Shown here one piece after another: positions 1-11,571 of a stretch of 38,617 bases of DNA. The stretch's first letter is position 1. Each line of letters opens with the position of its first letter. The notes below the pieces were generated by a model. That model had not been told where the DNA came from and made no database searches. It saw nothing but the letters and a program-made list of their open reading frames with translations. The stretch is from assembly GCA_034698045.1 (NCBI GenBank), contig JAQGAU010000136.1:1-38617 (forward strand). The letters run 5' to 3'. Made by a program: the position numbers and the translations under genes. The DNA is from Paramacrobiotus richtersi (taxonomy: Eukaryota; Tardigrada; Eutardigrada; Parachela; Macrobiotidae).

Positions 1-235
1 TGATTTTGTGTATCGGAACCAACGCAACCCTTCGGCTTTCGCACATAAAATCAATAAGGTGGTAAATTCCCTTTCTCTCAGTTGCGATGCCATAAATAAG
101 CAGTCCGTCATCTCCTCGCACTGACACAGCACCTGGTGTGTAGACTTCACCACAGAAATGCCTTTGCCAAATTGGCCCATCAACTGCGGCACAGACGCCA
201 TTTCTCCATTTCTCAAGACTTTTCCTGCAGTTATT
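1..235 (-). CDS. Unrecognised exon, probable continuation of the OGT-like gene
   Basis: A good acceptor (pyrimidine tract ending TTGCAG) precedes an uninterrupted reading frame of about 78 codons that leaves the window. It is in the same phase (0) as the donor after the last clear TPR exon at 553. The peptide starts [10 protein letters not shown] and contains [11 protein letters not shown] and [12 protein letters not shown]. It has several Cys and Trp residues and does not resemble the OGT region that normally follows the repeats. It could be a new C-terminal domain of the OGT-like gene or an exon of a separate minus-strand gene. Confidence 0.5.
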
Positions 236-3200
236 CTGCAAGAGAGTAAAGACTACAAAAGGATCAACGAATCCAGTTATAGCAGAGACCGGTCAAACGC
301 TTTAATGGCTGCTTAAAGTAGTTGCCAATAAAATATGGTATCTGGTATTTCATAATAGAATAACTTCAAGAAAAAACGCAATAGTGACGGTAAAAAAATG
401 CAGACACCATTCCTACTACGAAATGACTCTAATGGGTAACGTAAACTGAGAAAACACAAATAATCATACCGAACGAATTAAATTAATAGCATAAAACAAT
501 TATAGGGATCAATTTGGCAAAACTGATATTAGCACACCACTTCCCCACTGACCTCAGCTAAGCTGAACTGCGCATGTTTACTGTCTGTGCACAACGCATC
601 CGGGACGTCGGGCGTCAGCTGCGGGTTGATGTTGACTGCATGGCTGTAGCAGCGAATGGCTCCTGGAAATGGGCAAATACTGCATGACAATTGCAAGTGA
701 GTTGGAGTGAAACTGGTATCCATTTGCAAACAAACTCTAATTAATGTTCAGTTCATCAACCCACTTTTAAGATATAACTCCATCAATATCGGTACACAGT
801 TACAGTACATAACTACCGAATCTCCCAACCAGGACAGTTACGAGGGCAGGTACAAGTTCCTCCTTTACTTACCATATTAGCGCCCATAACCTGATGTTCG
901 ATGCTTAGAACTCAAAGACCGAAGAATGCTAACTTTACTTGAAGTTTCATACCGCAAAGAACTATCTTACAATGTAGATGAGGGTTGTCAGTTTTATCCC
1001 ATTCCAATTAGCTAAGCCGCTAAAATACTACCTCCCAAAAATACAGCTTTATAAAAATTTGAGAAGAATATTTTTTAAAAAGTGTTCAAGAATAAAAAAA
1101 CCCATTTAAAAATTGTACAGTGTTACTGCGATGCAATAATTTCGGTGCTGCGATCAACTTTCTGAATTCTGAATTATACTTCTGCCACAAACGCGTTCCG
1201 TCTATTCCTACCTGAAATATCCACCATCTCGTTGCGCGCATTGCCCGTATTCGAATAAACATCATCGAACGTGTCTGAGATCCGAATGACCTCAGTGCAG
1301 TGAGCAAAGGACTCTGGCAAATTACCCTGCTGCAGCAGGACGGTGGCCAAGTGGACATGAGCGGCCGCCAACTCCGGGAGGATCTCCAGGGCTTTGTCGT
1401 CCATCTGCAGAGCTTCATCGGTGTGGCTCGGTTCTGGTCTGCTACTGGACACATTGTTCAGGGAATCGGTTTGGCTGGGACACAAGCGGCGAGCGGTGTG
1501 GTAACATTCTTCCAACTCGGCGACCTAAAAAAAGGTCCTGCAGTGGATTCACCCAGTGTAATAGAAATCGGGTATCCTTGTTGAACCATATTTCTCTGGC
1601 AAAAGCTTTGCTTATAAAGTTATAAACAATCAATAACGAATTAGTAATGAGAATAATTCTCAAGAATTATGATAACAGCTCGCAGCTCAAAGTATATTAA
1701 GCGATTTGAGAACTCTGTAACTGGAAAACTCTTAACTACATTCATGTTCGTGTGAGTGACGATAAAGGTATCAAATATAAAAACGGCCGATGTTCTATTA
1801 AAATCCATATCAAAGAATGTTTGAACAGCTTATTTCTCGAAAACGCAGTCGAAATTTCTGGCTACGAACATGAACAAAGTAGCAATATTTTTAAAACGAT
1901 TGTAACTTTTTGCAGAGCGTATCTGCATAGTGATGTTTTCTGTCTTGTCGCAGCTATTTTCTTACCATGCCCTGTTTTTTCTCCACGTTCGCCAAGTTGC
2001 CGTCTGCATCTTGGAAGTTAGGCTGTAGTTCACGTTTATACGTTTCAACTGACAGATCAATCAGCCTGCAACATACAGATATGCTAGTTTTTTCCACCTT
2101 TCCGAAAATACGGACAACTTGTTTACCCTTGTTCATAATAAACAGCGGCGAGATTTTCGTGCACAACAGGATGATTAGGGCTGAGAGAAAGAGCACGGGA
2201 GTAGGCTTGAATAGCGCTGAAAAGGAACAGTATTAATTCAAACTGACTATCTGTACATGCACAATTAGAAAAACATCCAAAATTTTATTCTTAGACAAAA
2301 TTAATTTAAAACTAATTATTCTATTAAAAATCAAAAATAATTTAAAACAATTAATTTTCAGCACAAATGCGTTAATATGCTTCTGTGTAGGCTATGAAAT
2401 AAGAGTAAATTTCTCGCGAGAGCATCTAAACATTAGGAACTAATAAATATATTAAATATATGGCAGGAAACCTAGTGACGTCACTCTCACCGGTCAAATA
2501 TCCGGGCATCTTTGAGCACATTCCCCAGGTTAACGTACGCATCAAGGAAACTCGGGTCCAGCTGGACGGCCTTTTCGAAATGATGTATCGCTAACCAGAT
2601 TTCTCCTTGGATGTTAAATACACATCCCAAATTACTCCACGCAACGGCGAAATTGGGCGCTGATTCGATGGCTTTCAGATAGCATTGCTGCGAAGAGGAC
2701 AGATCATGCTCAAGTGAAGCAAAAACTACAGTGCATGAAAGCACAAGAGGCATGAGTGCCCAACATCGTTCGATCAGATGAGCCTCGACAACGAAGACAA
2801 CATAAATGTAATTAATTAAAATCCATTCGAATTTAAAGTTTTTATTTTCCCCAGTAAATTTTAGTTTAATAATTTATTTTCTCTGCTAGGTTTTACTTTT
2901 ATCATCTATTCATCTTATCTGTATTTATTTTGGTATATCACTGTGGTAGTCTTACCCTGACTAATTGTTTCTCAATCGAGCAAAAATGCATTTTTTTACG
3001 GTTAAAAAATCTACATACGCCCAGAAACTGATCAACAGGCGTATGGTGTTCCCATGATGTAGCGACTGTGTCATCGGTCTTTCTTATTTTTATATTGTAA
3101 AGAATGTTTTATTGGCCTCACCTTGGCTTCCTCCACACGCCCCAGCGCTTTTAGCAGATCACCCAAATCGCTTCGTGCGCGATACAAGTCCTACAGATAT

Positions 3201-5477
3201 CCAATGAAGATGACCATTAACACAAGAAAACATCAGAGAACAACGGTGTAAGTTCTTAGTTTTCTTTGAATAAACAGAAAACAGAGAAAGATATTTATTC
3301 AGAAATTTCATAAAAAAAATTTGTAAAACTACACAAACAATACTAAAAAATTCCACAATTGTATTTCATACCGGATTAATCTGTAAAACCTGGAGGTACG
3401 ACTGCACGGCGCCCTCCATATCCCCGGCAAGGACCAAAGCGGCCGCCAGAGCGACATACTCATCGATGAAGTCGGGCGCGAGACGGACAGCGTGCTTGGA
3501 GCTGTCCGGTGCCGGCAATCCGCACTCCTTGTTCACTGAACTGCCCAGGGTGGAGTACGCTTTGGTCAGCAGCGGATCGGCCTTTATGGCCAACTGGATG
3601 TACTGCGCCGACCTACAGTGCATTCACTCGTCGAAGAGACCTCACATGTACTGTTTCCACTAACTGACTTTCGAAAAACAGAAGAAGACATTTCGGAAAC
3701 TACACAAAACGAAACTACAGTAAAACCATTATCTTTCAAAATTTAGGATTAAGATCACTCATATTAATTGTGATCGTACACGACCGAAATGTTACTTATC
3801 ACGAAGAACCTCCACAACTTGGGTTCACAAAACGTTTTTGTTCAAAACCATCGAAATGTTCCGTAGAAGATGGTACTATTTGCATACCTACCCCGAAATG
3901 TCAACTTACTTGTCATATCGCTGGCACTGCCAATGAATGGAGCCCAACAAAAGCAAAACTCCCGTGTTATTGGGTTCGTGCTTCCATAGCTGCATACAGT
4001 GCTTCTCCGCATCACCATAATCTCCATCCAGATATTCCCGATGCGCCAACTCCGCCAAGCCTGAAAACAGTCCCACAAGGTTTGAAAAAAGCGGGGAAAA
4101 TACCGATACCGGGAAGAACCCGCCACTCACTCTCAGTCGTCATTTTCGGTGGTTTATGCTCAGGCAAGCACCCAAGTAGCAGCGCTGGTCCTTTGACGAT
4201 TACAGATTACCACAATCATTCCAAATATCCCTTTGGTTTAGTTCCTCTGAAAAATAACATTTTGGTTCGAATTACAATGGTGGAAATCTAACGGAGGAAG
4301 TAAAACAAACGGGAAAAGTAGGAACAATGAAAAATAATCGTCCAAATTACCAATGGTGCGTTGCGTTATTTGATAGAATCCACCTCAGGTGGACAACAGG
4401 ATTGTATCACAGAACGAATTGTAGCACAAAGGTGATAATTTTGAATTAGTACGATATGAATCGGATCAGTGGACAATTCCTGGAAATCATATACGTCATT
4501 AATATTCATGTGTTGAGCTGATCACAAAATGGCGGATTTTCTCGTGTGTGCGAGTCGGCGAGGCGCTGTGCCTGAATATAAGTACTCATACAGGGGAATT
4601 AGGTTGCTTCTTATAACGTGTCCCTGTACTGATCCACTCACTCGGGCTGGATATTACATCATGGTTGCTCACACAGTGCACTGCCACACGGGTATCTCCA
4701 TCCCGAGTAGGGTTGGTTTCAAAACAGATTTCGGCTGTTTTGATGTGATTTGAAATGCAAATCAAAGCGTTTGAAATGTGAAATGCTTTGATTTGAAATG
4801 ACGTCACAATTGACACACTATGGCGAGACCCCGCTTTGATGTGATTTGATTGTGATTTGAAATGTGAAATGTGAAAGTTGTGACGCTGTGAAACCATCCC
4901 TAATCCCGAGTGACTAGAGCAGTACAATGACACGTAACAGCAAGTCAACGTAATTCCCTCGATATCTTTTGAATTAATAAGTACACATATGCACTGTGGC
5001 GTGATATTAAATTCTCTGGCTAGATTTGGCAGATCCGTTCCGTTCCGTTCAAGCCGTTTCGGTTCGCTAGTAATGAAAAGAACAATTGCATTGTTTACGC
5101 TGTATACAATTTACAGTACACTCATAGCTCAGTGTATGCTATATATAAAGTTTAAAGTATGTAAAGTATTCGAACCCACTGCGTTCCAAAATGAACAATG
5201 ATGATTTTCGATGTTTCTTTAATTTAATGTTTAAATTTTGCAATAGTGTCACATGTGCAGGTTTTGTTTCTGATAAGGCTCTATAAAATAAAATACAAAG
5301 TAAACAATTGTTCTCTTGATTACTAGCGACGGCTTCGCAGATCCTGACTCCGATCCAATTTAATACAGATAACCGATACATGATCTAGATCATCGAACTC
5401 ACCAATGGACCTGGACAAGGTCATCACGATCTGGTTTAGTAGGTCGTTGGGGAAGAAGTTCTTGATGTCCTGTCGGG
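1..5477 (-). CDS. Divergent OGT-like TPR protein (partial at left edge)
   Basis: This multi-exon gene encodes tetratricopeptide repeats that align in order with the N-terminal superhelix of O-GlcNAc transferase. Inferred exons, in transcription order: 5403-5477, 3910-4060, 3372-3612, 3122-3190, 2491-2687, 1966-2065, 1212-1524, 553-662, then probably 1-235. All have GT-AG borders and matching phases. Signature strings include [34 protein letters not shown] and [14 protein letters not shown], which are near-identical to OGT. Other repeats are far more diverged than is normal for this very conserved family, and one whole repeat (between RIFDR and LIDL) is missing. No catalytic GT41 domain is visible. 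The last exon (1-235) is in phase but unrecognised. I saw no in-frame stop, so it may be a working paralogue rather than a pseudogene. The first coding exon was not found; 5403-5477 starts mid-codon. Confidence 0.75.
4700..4707. repeat. Target-site duplication, left copy
   Basis: ATCCCGAG directly precedes the MITE and is repeated exactly at 4903-4910. The perfect match suggests a recent insertion. Confidence 0.88.
4708..4902. mobile_element. hAT-type MITE in an intron of the OGT-like gene
   Basis: This non-coding element is 195 bases long. Its ends are inverted repeats of 14 bases with one mismatch, TAGGG(T/A)TGGTTTCA. It is flanked by a perfect 8-base direct repeat ATCCCGAG (4700-4707 and 4903-4910). 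An 8-base target duplication with ends of this type is characteristic of the hAT superfamily. The interior is built from repeated GTGATTTGAAATG-like words and includes an 11-base inverted repeat (4758-4768 with 4785-4795). It has no coding capacity, so it would depend on a transposase elsewhere in the genome. Confidence 0.88.
4903..4910. repeat. Target-site duplication, right copy
   Basis: ATCCCGAG directly follows the MITE and is identical to 4700-4707. Confidence 0.88.
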
Positions 5478-7962
5478 CTAACAAATACAGTTATCCGCTG
5501 TTTTCAGCTTCTTGCCTTTGAATAACACAATACGGGTGGTTTGGGTCCGATTCCAGCGTTATTCGTCCAGACATACAGCACTGCATTTGTGCAGTTATGG
5601 AGTTATGGAGTTTTCCGTCCTGCAAAGGCCATCTTTTGACATACTGAATCCTCTCTTGAGTGGATCCCACAAGGCACAATCGATGCCTGTACCAATCCCA
5701 AAAACAGAATAAAATTATTTATAAGTTATTCTCAGTATGCTGTGTCACTATGAATAAATAACTCACTCGTACAAATCTTTCTACTTTATCGATACTTGTT
5801 CTAAAACTTATGAATCACCCTTTCGTGCGTACGTCTTGCAATGACTGACATAATCCGTCTGCAAACTAAAAACTGGCAGATGCCGTGAATCTGTTTCTCA
5901 CTCGTGCCTTTCGTATCGTCCATTCTTTTGGTCTGTCCTCTGCCGTAGAACCGACCAGCCGGAAGCATTTCTTCCTGTCGCAACGTAAATAGATCCGCCT
6001 ACCGCTGCTTCCAGTCTAAGTTGTTCCCAGTCTCCCCACGCGCATCGCGACTGAGAATGTTCCGTTCCACGATTTCCTATTAAGATTTCTCGTACAGACT
6101 GTCCATGAACGCGTTTTTGGCGTTGAAGCCCGAGCCCGGTCCCGTTGGTAGCGACATGCATCATGCTTTGCGAACGGGGAGTCGGCCCTCGCGGTGCGCT
6201 AATCAGCCTGGTTTCTTTAGTTGCAAAACGAGAGAGTTGCAGAAGGGCAGCTGGTTGTGCTGGAAGACTTGTTTGCGGAACCATATGCAGAACCGGCCGA
6301 TCTTTGCCCATAAGCGGTGCATAGAAAATGAAGCTGGAGACTGGACGCTGCCGGGGTCATCTTCAATCGAAAGCCAACGGTTTCTGTATTATAGCAGCGA
6401 AACGTGAGGTTTGATGATAATCAGTTAACGTTTTACCCTGAATTTCACAAAGGTAACAACTTACTGGATGGAAAGCTTTCTGAATCAGCGGCAACAGTCC
6501 GACTCTTTTCACTCTTGAGGAATGCTCTTGGTTGGCGATTCATAAAGGAGAGCGGTGAAGCAGTTAGAGCGTTTGCGTTTTGCTGCTGGACTTGATGGAC
6601 GGTTACAATACGCGGTACTATCGGTACTTGTGGGGCTGCTGTAAGATTGATTCATAAGTCATACAATATTGCTGCTGCCGATATTTCCGCACCACTGACA
6701 GTACGACCGTCATCGCCCATTTGGACATATCTGTAGCTCTATGCATGGAGCCAGATGTGCAGATCATCATCGTTGCCGCCGTCGTTATGTTTGCTGTTGA
6801 CCTTTTACACATTCCACAAATACATTGTCTGTTGTTGACCGTTTGCACAGTTCTGTTGTGGAAGTCCATCATCAGTATTTCTACCACTAATCACTAATGG
6901 TCTGGATAGCTCCATGGATAATCCACATGACCACGCCGGCTGGTGCAAGATTAGGGTCTGGTTTGCTGTGGTACTCGATGCCTGTAACACTTTAGGGCAG
7001 TTCCCGTGTTATAAGTCCTGCTGATGGTGCATTGCCGGCCTGATTAGGATAAGCGAGAGTGGCAAGAGCTCGGCCGCCCTCCAAGCGCATTGGCCCGGGA
7101 GGTGAACAGCTGAATCCTTTATCCGGCTGATTGGCATTACTTATGGTTTTTCTTCCGGAGGACGAGAACCCAGCAGTCTTATACAGCTGGCGCTATATCA
7201 TTGTCTGTGACGACTGCGGCTCACTGCTGTAATCACACGCACTTTTTCAGATTCTTCTATATCCATGCAGATTACAGTGGCCCCCACAGAACACGTCGCT
7301 GCTGCGTTTGTGTACCGACAGAATTTGTAATAAACCGTAAAAGCGTGTTGATTCCAAAACCAGAACAGATGTCGCTTTGTAAGAAGCTTCATGGGAGCAT
7401 GTATTCACCAAAGCTTGCCATAAGTCTCGATTTAGCAGCGTCCCGGTGACCTCCTGCAAGAAACAGCAGAATCTTGGAGCGACGAAACAGTTCCGTCCAC
7501 ACAGATATAAAATGCGGTGCTTTTGTGTGAGGAGAGGTGTTTTGCTCTTCAAACTTCAGTGTTATCATCAAAGAAGGAACCGTGGCAGGTGTTCTGCTAA
7601 CATCACAGACACTTTCATTTATTAGATGCTTCCGCATGGTTCCCCAAACTCCAGTGCTGGATTCTGCTATATAACAGAAAAGTGGACAGGTGCCTAATGT
7701 TTGTCAGCGGAGATGAAATAATGGAGGAACCCTGTGCACCCACACAAAGCGCAAGCAACATATGTGAAACGCTATCATTCGAACCACATGTAAACAATGT
7801 TTGTTGCCATGCAGGCTGCAGTCCTTATGCACCGCATTCGATAGTCCGTGCCTAATACTCCCGTATGTACACTGCCGCTCTTCCCTCGACTGACTCTCCG
7901 TTTTTGTGTTAGACCAACCTGTGTTACTCCCGACGTAATACCATCAAATTGTACTTCATACT
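5478..7962. other. Stretch without a supportable gene
   Basis: About 2.5 kb upstream of the first recognised exon of the OGT-like gene. On the minus strand some reading frames are Gln/Ser/Thr-rich (5898-6311 and 6805-6990), and an open segment near 6455-6640 has plausible splice borders (TTACAG before it, GTAAGT after it). The frames do not chain into one convincing product and match no family I know. They may be missed 5' exons of the OGT-like gene, remnants of a glutamine-rich protein, or chance. Confidence 0.3.
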
Positions 7963-8262
7963 ATGACCGAACAGCAGTCCTCGAATGCCAACACTCCTTC
8001 GGGCTCGCGGACAGAATTAGCGACAGACACCCGGAAACGCACCAACGATCAGGCGTTCGGGGACGAAGTGACTCCTGTGAACAAGCACGCCCGTAATGTC
8101 ATCCCGCATCCGTGTAACAATGGGGACGCGGAAGAGCAGGCTATCGCGCCCACCGAGAGCAAAGTGTCGGAGAGCGTGGAGCCTCCTGCGGGTGTTTTGA
8201 CCAAGGAGACTGTCGTCTTGAACGTCGTCGACGATGGTAAGGAGCACGCTGTGGTGAATTAA
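7963..8262 (+). CDS. Possible short disordered protein, 99 aa
   Basis: A single open frame runs from an ATG to TAA. The product is hydrophilic and low in hydrophobic residues. It is rich in Glu, Asp, Thr, Ser and Asn, with a central KRTNDQ..NKHAR basic patch and a slightly more ordered end containing ETVVLNVVDDG. There is no signal peptide or membrane segment. GC is clearly higher here than in the flanks, which favours coding. The family is unknown. It could also be one exon of a longer gene, although no good donor is needed to explain it. Confidence 0.4.
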   Translation: MTEQQSSNANTPSGSRTELATDTRKRTNDQAFGDEVTPVNKHARNVIPHPCNNGDAEEQAIAPTESKVSESVEPPAGVLTKETVVLNVVDDGKEHAVVN

Positions 8263-9183
8263 TAAGACAGAAAAGTTTCTAACCTCTGCTGTAACTCTGA
8301 AATGGAGAATCGTTTTATGAGCGCTGGAATCGTTGCTACTTCGAACCGTGACAATAGCTGCGGAACTTGTGTATACGCGGCCAACATTTGCGGACTTAAC
8401 GGGGAGATTTCAGAGTTACTTGTCTTGATTTATGTATGGGACTGTGTGAAGACAAGATAAGCAACTCTAAAACTCACCCAGTAAGTCCTGGAAGGACCGC
8501 GCATACATACGATACACAGTTGGTGGCACGATTCGAAGTGAATCGAAGTATTCGTTATTGCAGTCATGTATGTCTAAGAGCCTGGTTATGGAGCTGAACG
8601 AAAAAGTGTCTATAAGTTAGCCATACATTTCCCGGTACAGAACAGCTTTTCTAAGCGACAGTTTATTAGGGTCAGCATTGTTGGAAATATTATCTTTTGA
8701 CGTTTGTCTTTATCACCATTCCGCCATCATTGTTGTTTCATCGAACGCCCCGCTGTAACTGCCAGGAAAGGTTTTTGAGTGACGTTTTGTATACTGCAAA
8801 ATCCTCAGCGCTGTATTCCATGTTGCGCTTAACTGCATGTGGTGGTGGGGTGACTCACAAAGCCAATGGTGGCGAATGGCAGTAGGGGCTAAATGTGACC
8901 TTTTATCAACGCAAGCGTTAATTATGTATAACACGACCGTTTTGAAAACTAACTAGGGTTGTAAAAACTCAACCAGATTCAGTATAGATCGCTGGGAACC
9001 TTCTTCGTCGCTTTGTATCAGTGAGGCGTTCCTATTACTTTACATTACTTCCTATTATTTTAAGTCTTCGTGTCTTTGTCATTGTAGCAGCAATAACCAG
9101 GTCGTTAATTGTTATTCTGCAGTCTGTGCCAGACGAGGAGAACGTTTTACGTTCATATGTATTATTTCTTCGGGCTTGGCAGA
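8263..9183. other. Intergenic stretch before UBR7
   Basis: I see no gene or repeat here. It should hold the UBR7 promoter and 5' UTR, possibly with a 5' exon that I could not identify. Confidence 0.4.
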
Positions 9184-11357
9184 ATGGGAGAACCGACAAT
9201 GTTTTCGTTTTTTTTAGATACGGATAAAGTCTCACGGCAGTCGAGTAAAGAGTCCGTCGTAACGCACGTCTCCATCGACACGCAGAACGTTTCGGAGGTT
9301 GATCCCGATGCGGATGTCGACGAGCTAGACCAACCTGCCGATTTCAGTGTATTGGCGGATTTGATCGACACATCCGCTCGAAGATGCACGTATCCACAGG
9401 TAAACAAACCGCGACTATATCGATCCATAGACGACTTTACTGCTGGCTAATCGATAATGTACACCTGACTTAGAAGCTGAGACTTAGAAGGAAAGTCCGG
9501 TTTCATCCAAACCTTCGTAAGGAACTATGCTGTGGCGGGGTGGGAAACAATCAGCAACGCTTTAAATTTCTGCGGCAGCCGAAGGAGTAGCCGATGCAGT
9601 ACTTAGTGTTTTTCTGAACGCACGACTTCCGGTTGCTGACAATACTTTGTAAAACTATGTTTAAATTTCGCTCTTGGTTATCTATGGTGATTTATACAAA
9701 GTTCGCGAAGAGCTGCTGTTGTTTAGTCGTACATTGAAAATGTTAAAATCAGTGTTTTTTTGTTTAGGGATACATGAAACGCCAGCTGGTTTACGCATGT
9801 CGCACCTGTACGCTGGATGTTCTGGAGCCAGCTGGACTATGTATGGACTTCGGTTTAAAAAGTCTGAACCATCGAGAACAGCTTACGCGGTTTTTGTTGT
9901 AGGTTTGGCTTGCGCACTCAACTGCCATGACGAGCATGATATTGTTGCATTACTAACGCGCAGGTACTCATGGATTCCTTATTCCGTAAAGCTTACCTAT
10001 GTTTATTCTAAACAAGCTACTTTCCTAATCAGCGAGATTTACTGCTGTTCAAAGTTCTTTTCGAGAGAGAGTTATTCATGAACAATAAGCATGAGCTGTC
10101 AACAATGTTCCTTTCGCGTTTTCCTAGACGTTATACATTTGCCCATCCAACAGAAGCGATACCTTTTGTCTTGTTGCAGAAATTTCCGATGTGACTGCGG
10201 GAACACTAAATTTGGACCGAAGAAGTGTCAACTGCAACTGAACAAGGATGCAACCAACGACCACAACGTGTACAACAACGTAAGCGAGTCCGCTTCACTT
10301 GCATTTACTACCTGACCAGACAAAAGCTACAAAATGCAAATTATCTATTTCAATCAGAATTTTCATGGAAAAATCTGTGCCTGCCAAAAACCGGTCGATA
10401 ACAACGCCATCGGAGAAGAGCACGAGACGGTGCAGTGTCGGGTGTGTGAAGAGCAGTTCCATCCGCAACACATCGGCGTTGAACCGGAGCAGTTTGGCGA
10501 TGAGTGGGATGGAGAACTTGTCTGTACTGCCTGCCTCAACAAGCACGGGTTTTTGCGGTACTACGCCAAGTACTTTGCGGAGAACCAAACTGGTCACATT
10601 TCGGTAAGAAACGTAGCAGGAACATACAACCACTTAGAGATGGAAATGAGACTGTTTTTGCAGGAAACCGCAAAGTGCATCAAAGACGAACTACGAAAGC
10701 TGTATGGTGAACAGGCCCCGACGGAGAAAGGCTTCGTTTTCCCGGCGAAATGGTTCGATAGGCTGTGTCACTGTTCAGATTGTACGGTATGCATCTTCTC
10801 AACTTCAATCAGAATCTTTGCGCCACAGTGCTCTTTTTCTGGTGTGCTAAGATCCGTTCTTGCAGAACATGTACGAAGCGAAGAAAGTCAGCTTCCTCTT
10901 AGATCCCGAAGATACATGCGCCGCGTTCGAGGAACGCGAAGGCTTAAAGGAAATGGAGAACGTCCGACTGGCCTCGCAGATGTCACCGGAGGAGATATTT
11001 GCACGAATATGCGAGGGATTTGATCCAGTGACCCAAGTTGAGCTCGCACACTGTAAGCTACCCGTGACGTTTCGAACAACCCACTCGAAAATAAATTTCA
11101 GCCACAAAACATTGGATTTCCCTTAGGGTTTAATAACCTCAAGGAAGTTTTTGTGGATTTCCTTAAGTCGAGGCTACAACGCGGCCAGGTTGGTTCATTG
11201 AAAATCATGATCAAATTCAAAATATTTGCTGGTAAACCGCAAACTTCCGGTAGCGATAAAACTGTCGTTTTTTTAGACAATAACGGAGACCGACATCGAA
11301 GAGTTCTTCCGAACATTCAACGTTCAAGACGATAGCGATCCGGGAGGTCTAGAATGA
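9184..11357 (+). CDS. UBR7: UBR7-type protein: UBR box plus PHD finger
   Basis: Nine exons join in frame: 9184-9399, 9768-9840, 9903-9963, 10180-10279, 10358-10603, 10664-10786, 10866-11052, 11127-11188, 11277-11357. They total 382 codons plus stop; human UBR7 has 425 residues. Residues about 70-150 form the UBR zinc box (CTYPQGYMKRQLVYACRTC, then AGLCLAC, NCHDEH, RNFRCDCGNTKF). Residues about 151-232 form the atypical PHD finger (ICAC...CRVCEEQFHPQHIG...VCTACLNKH). Then comes the conserved C-terminal region with WFDRLCHCSDC and a final DIEEFFRTF helix. Known UBR7 proteins are nuclear/chromatin E3 ligases acting on histone H2B. The start is uncertain: ATG 9184 is the nearest in frame, but a strong acceptor at 9216-9217 (TTTTTTTTAG) could mean the coding exon begins at 9218 after an unseen first exon. 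Confidence 0.92.
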
Positions 11358-11571
11358 CAATCCAAGTTTGCGATTTGTCCTGCTTGCGAGAGTGATCTCA
11401 AATCCTCGTTTAGCTGCTTGTTCTGTTGGCCGCAAATGCTTGTCTACGTTGTTGCTTGTTACGGCATTAATGTTGCGTAGCAACAGAAACTCTTTGGTGG
11501 TCGATGTTATGGTTGTTTCGAAATGAAGTTCAAGTTGTAAGAATCCGTCTGCCGTGTAGAAAACCGTAAAC

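Noticed and set aside
3770-4291. 173-codon plus-strand open frame
   Set aside because: It lies antisense to the OGT-like exon at 3910-4060 and shows no family features; the minus strand has the clear TPR match and splice sites.
5139-5201. tRNA on the minus strand, suggested by GGGTTCGAAT
   Set aside because: The surrounding bases do not form a cloverleaf and no A box is present.
5898-6311. 137-codon minus-strand Gln/Ser-rich frame as a gene of its own
   Set aside because: No splice chain or known motif; the neighbouring frames are equally open, so I mention it only under the region entry.
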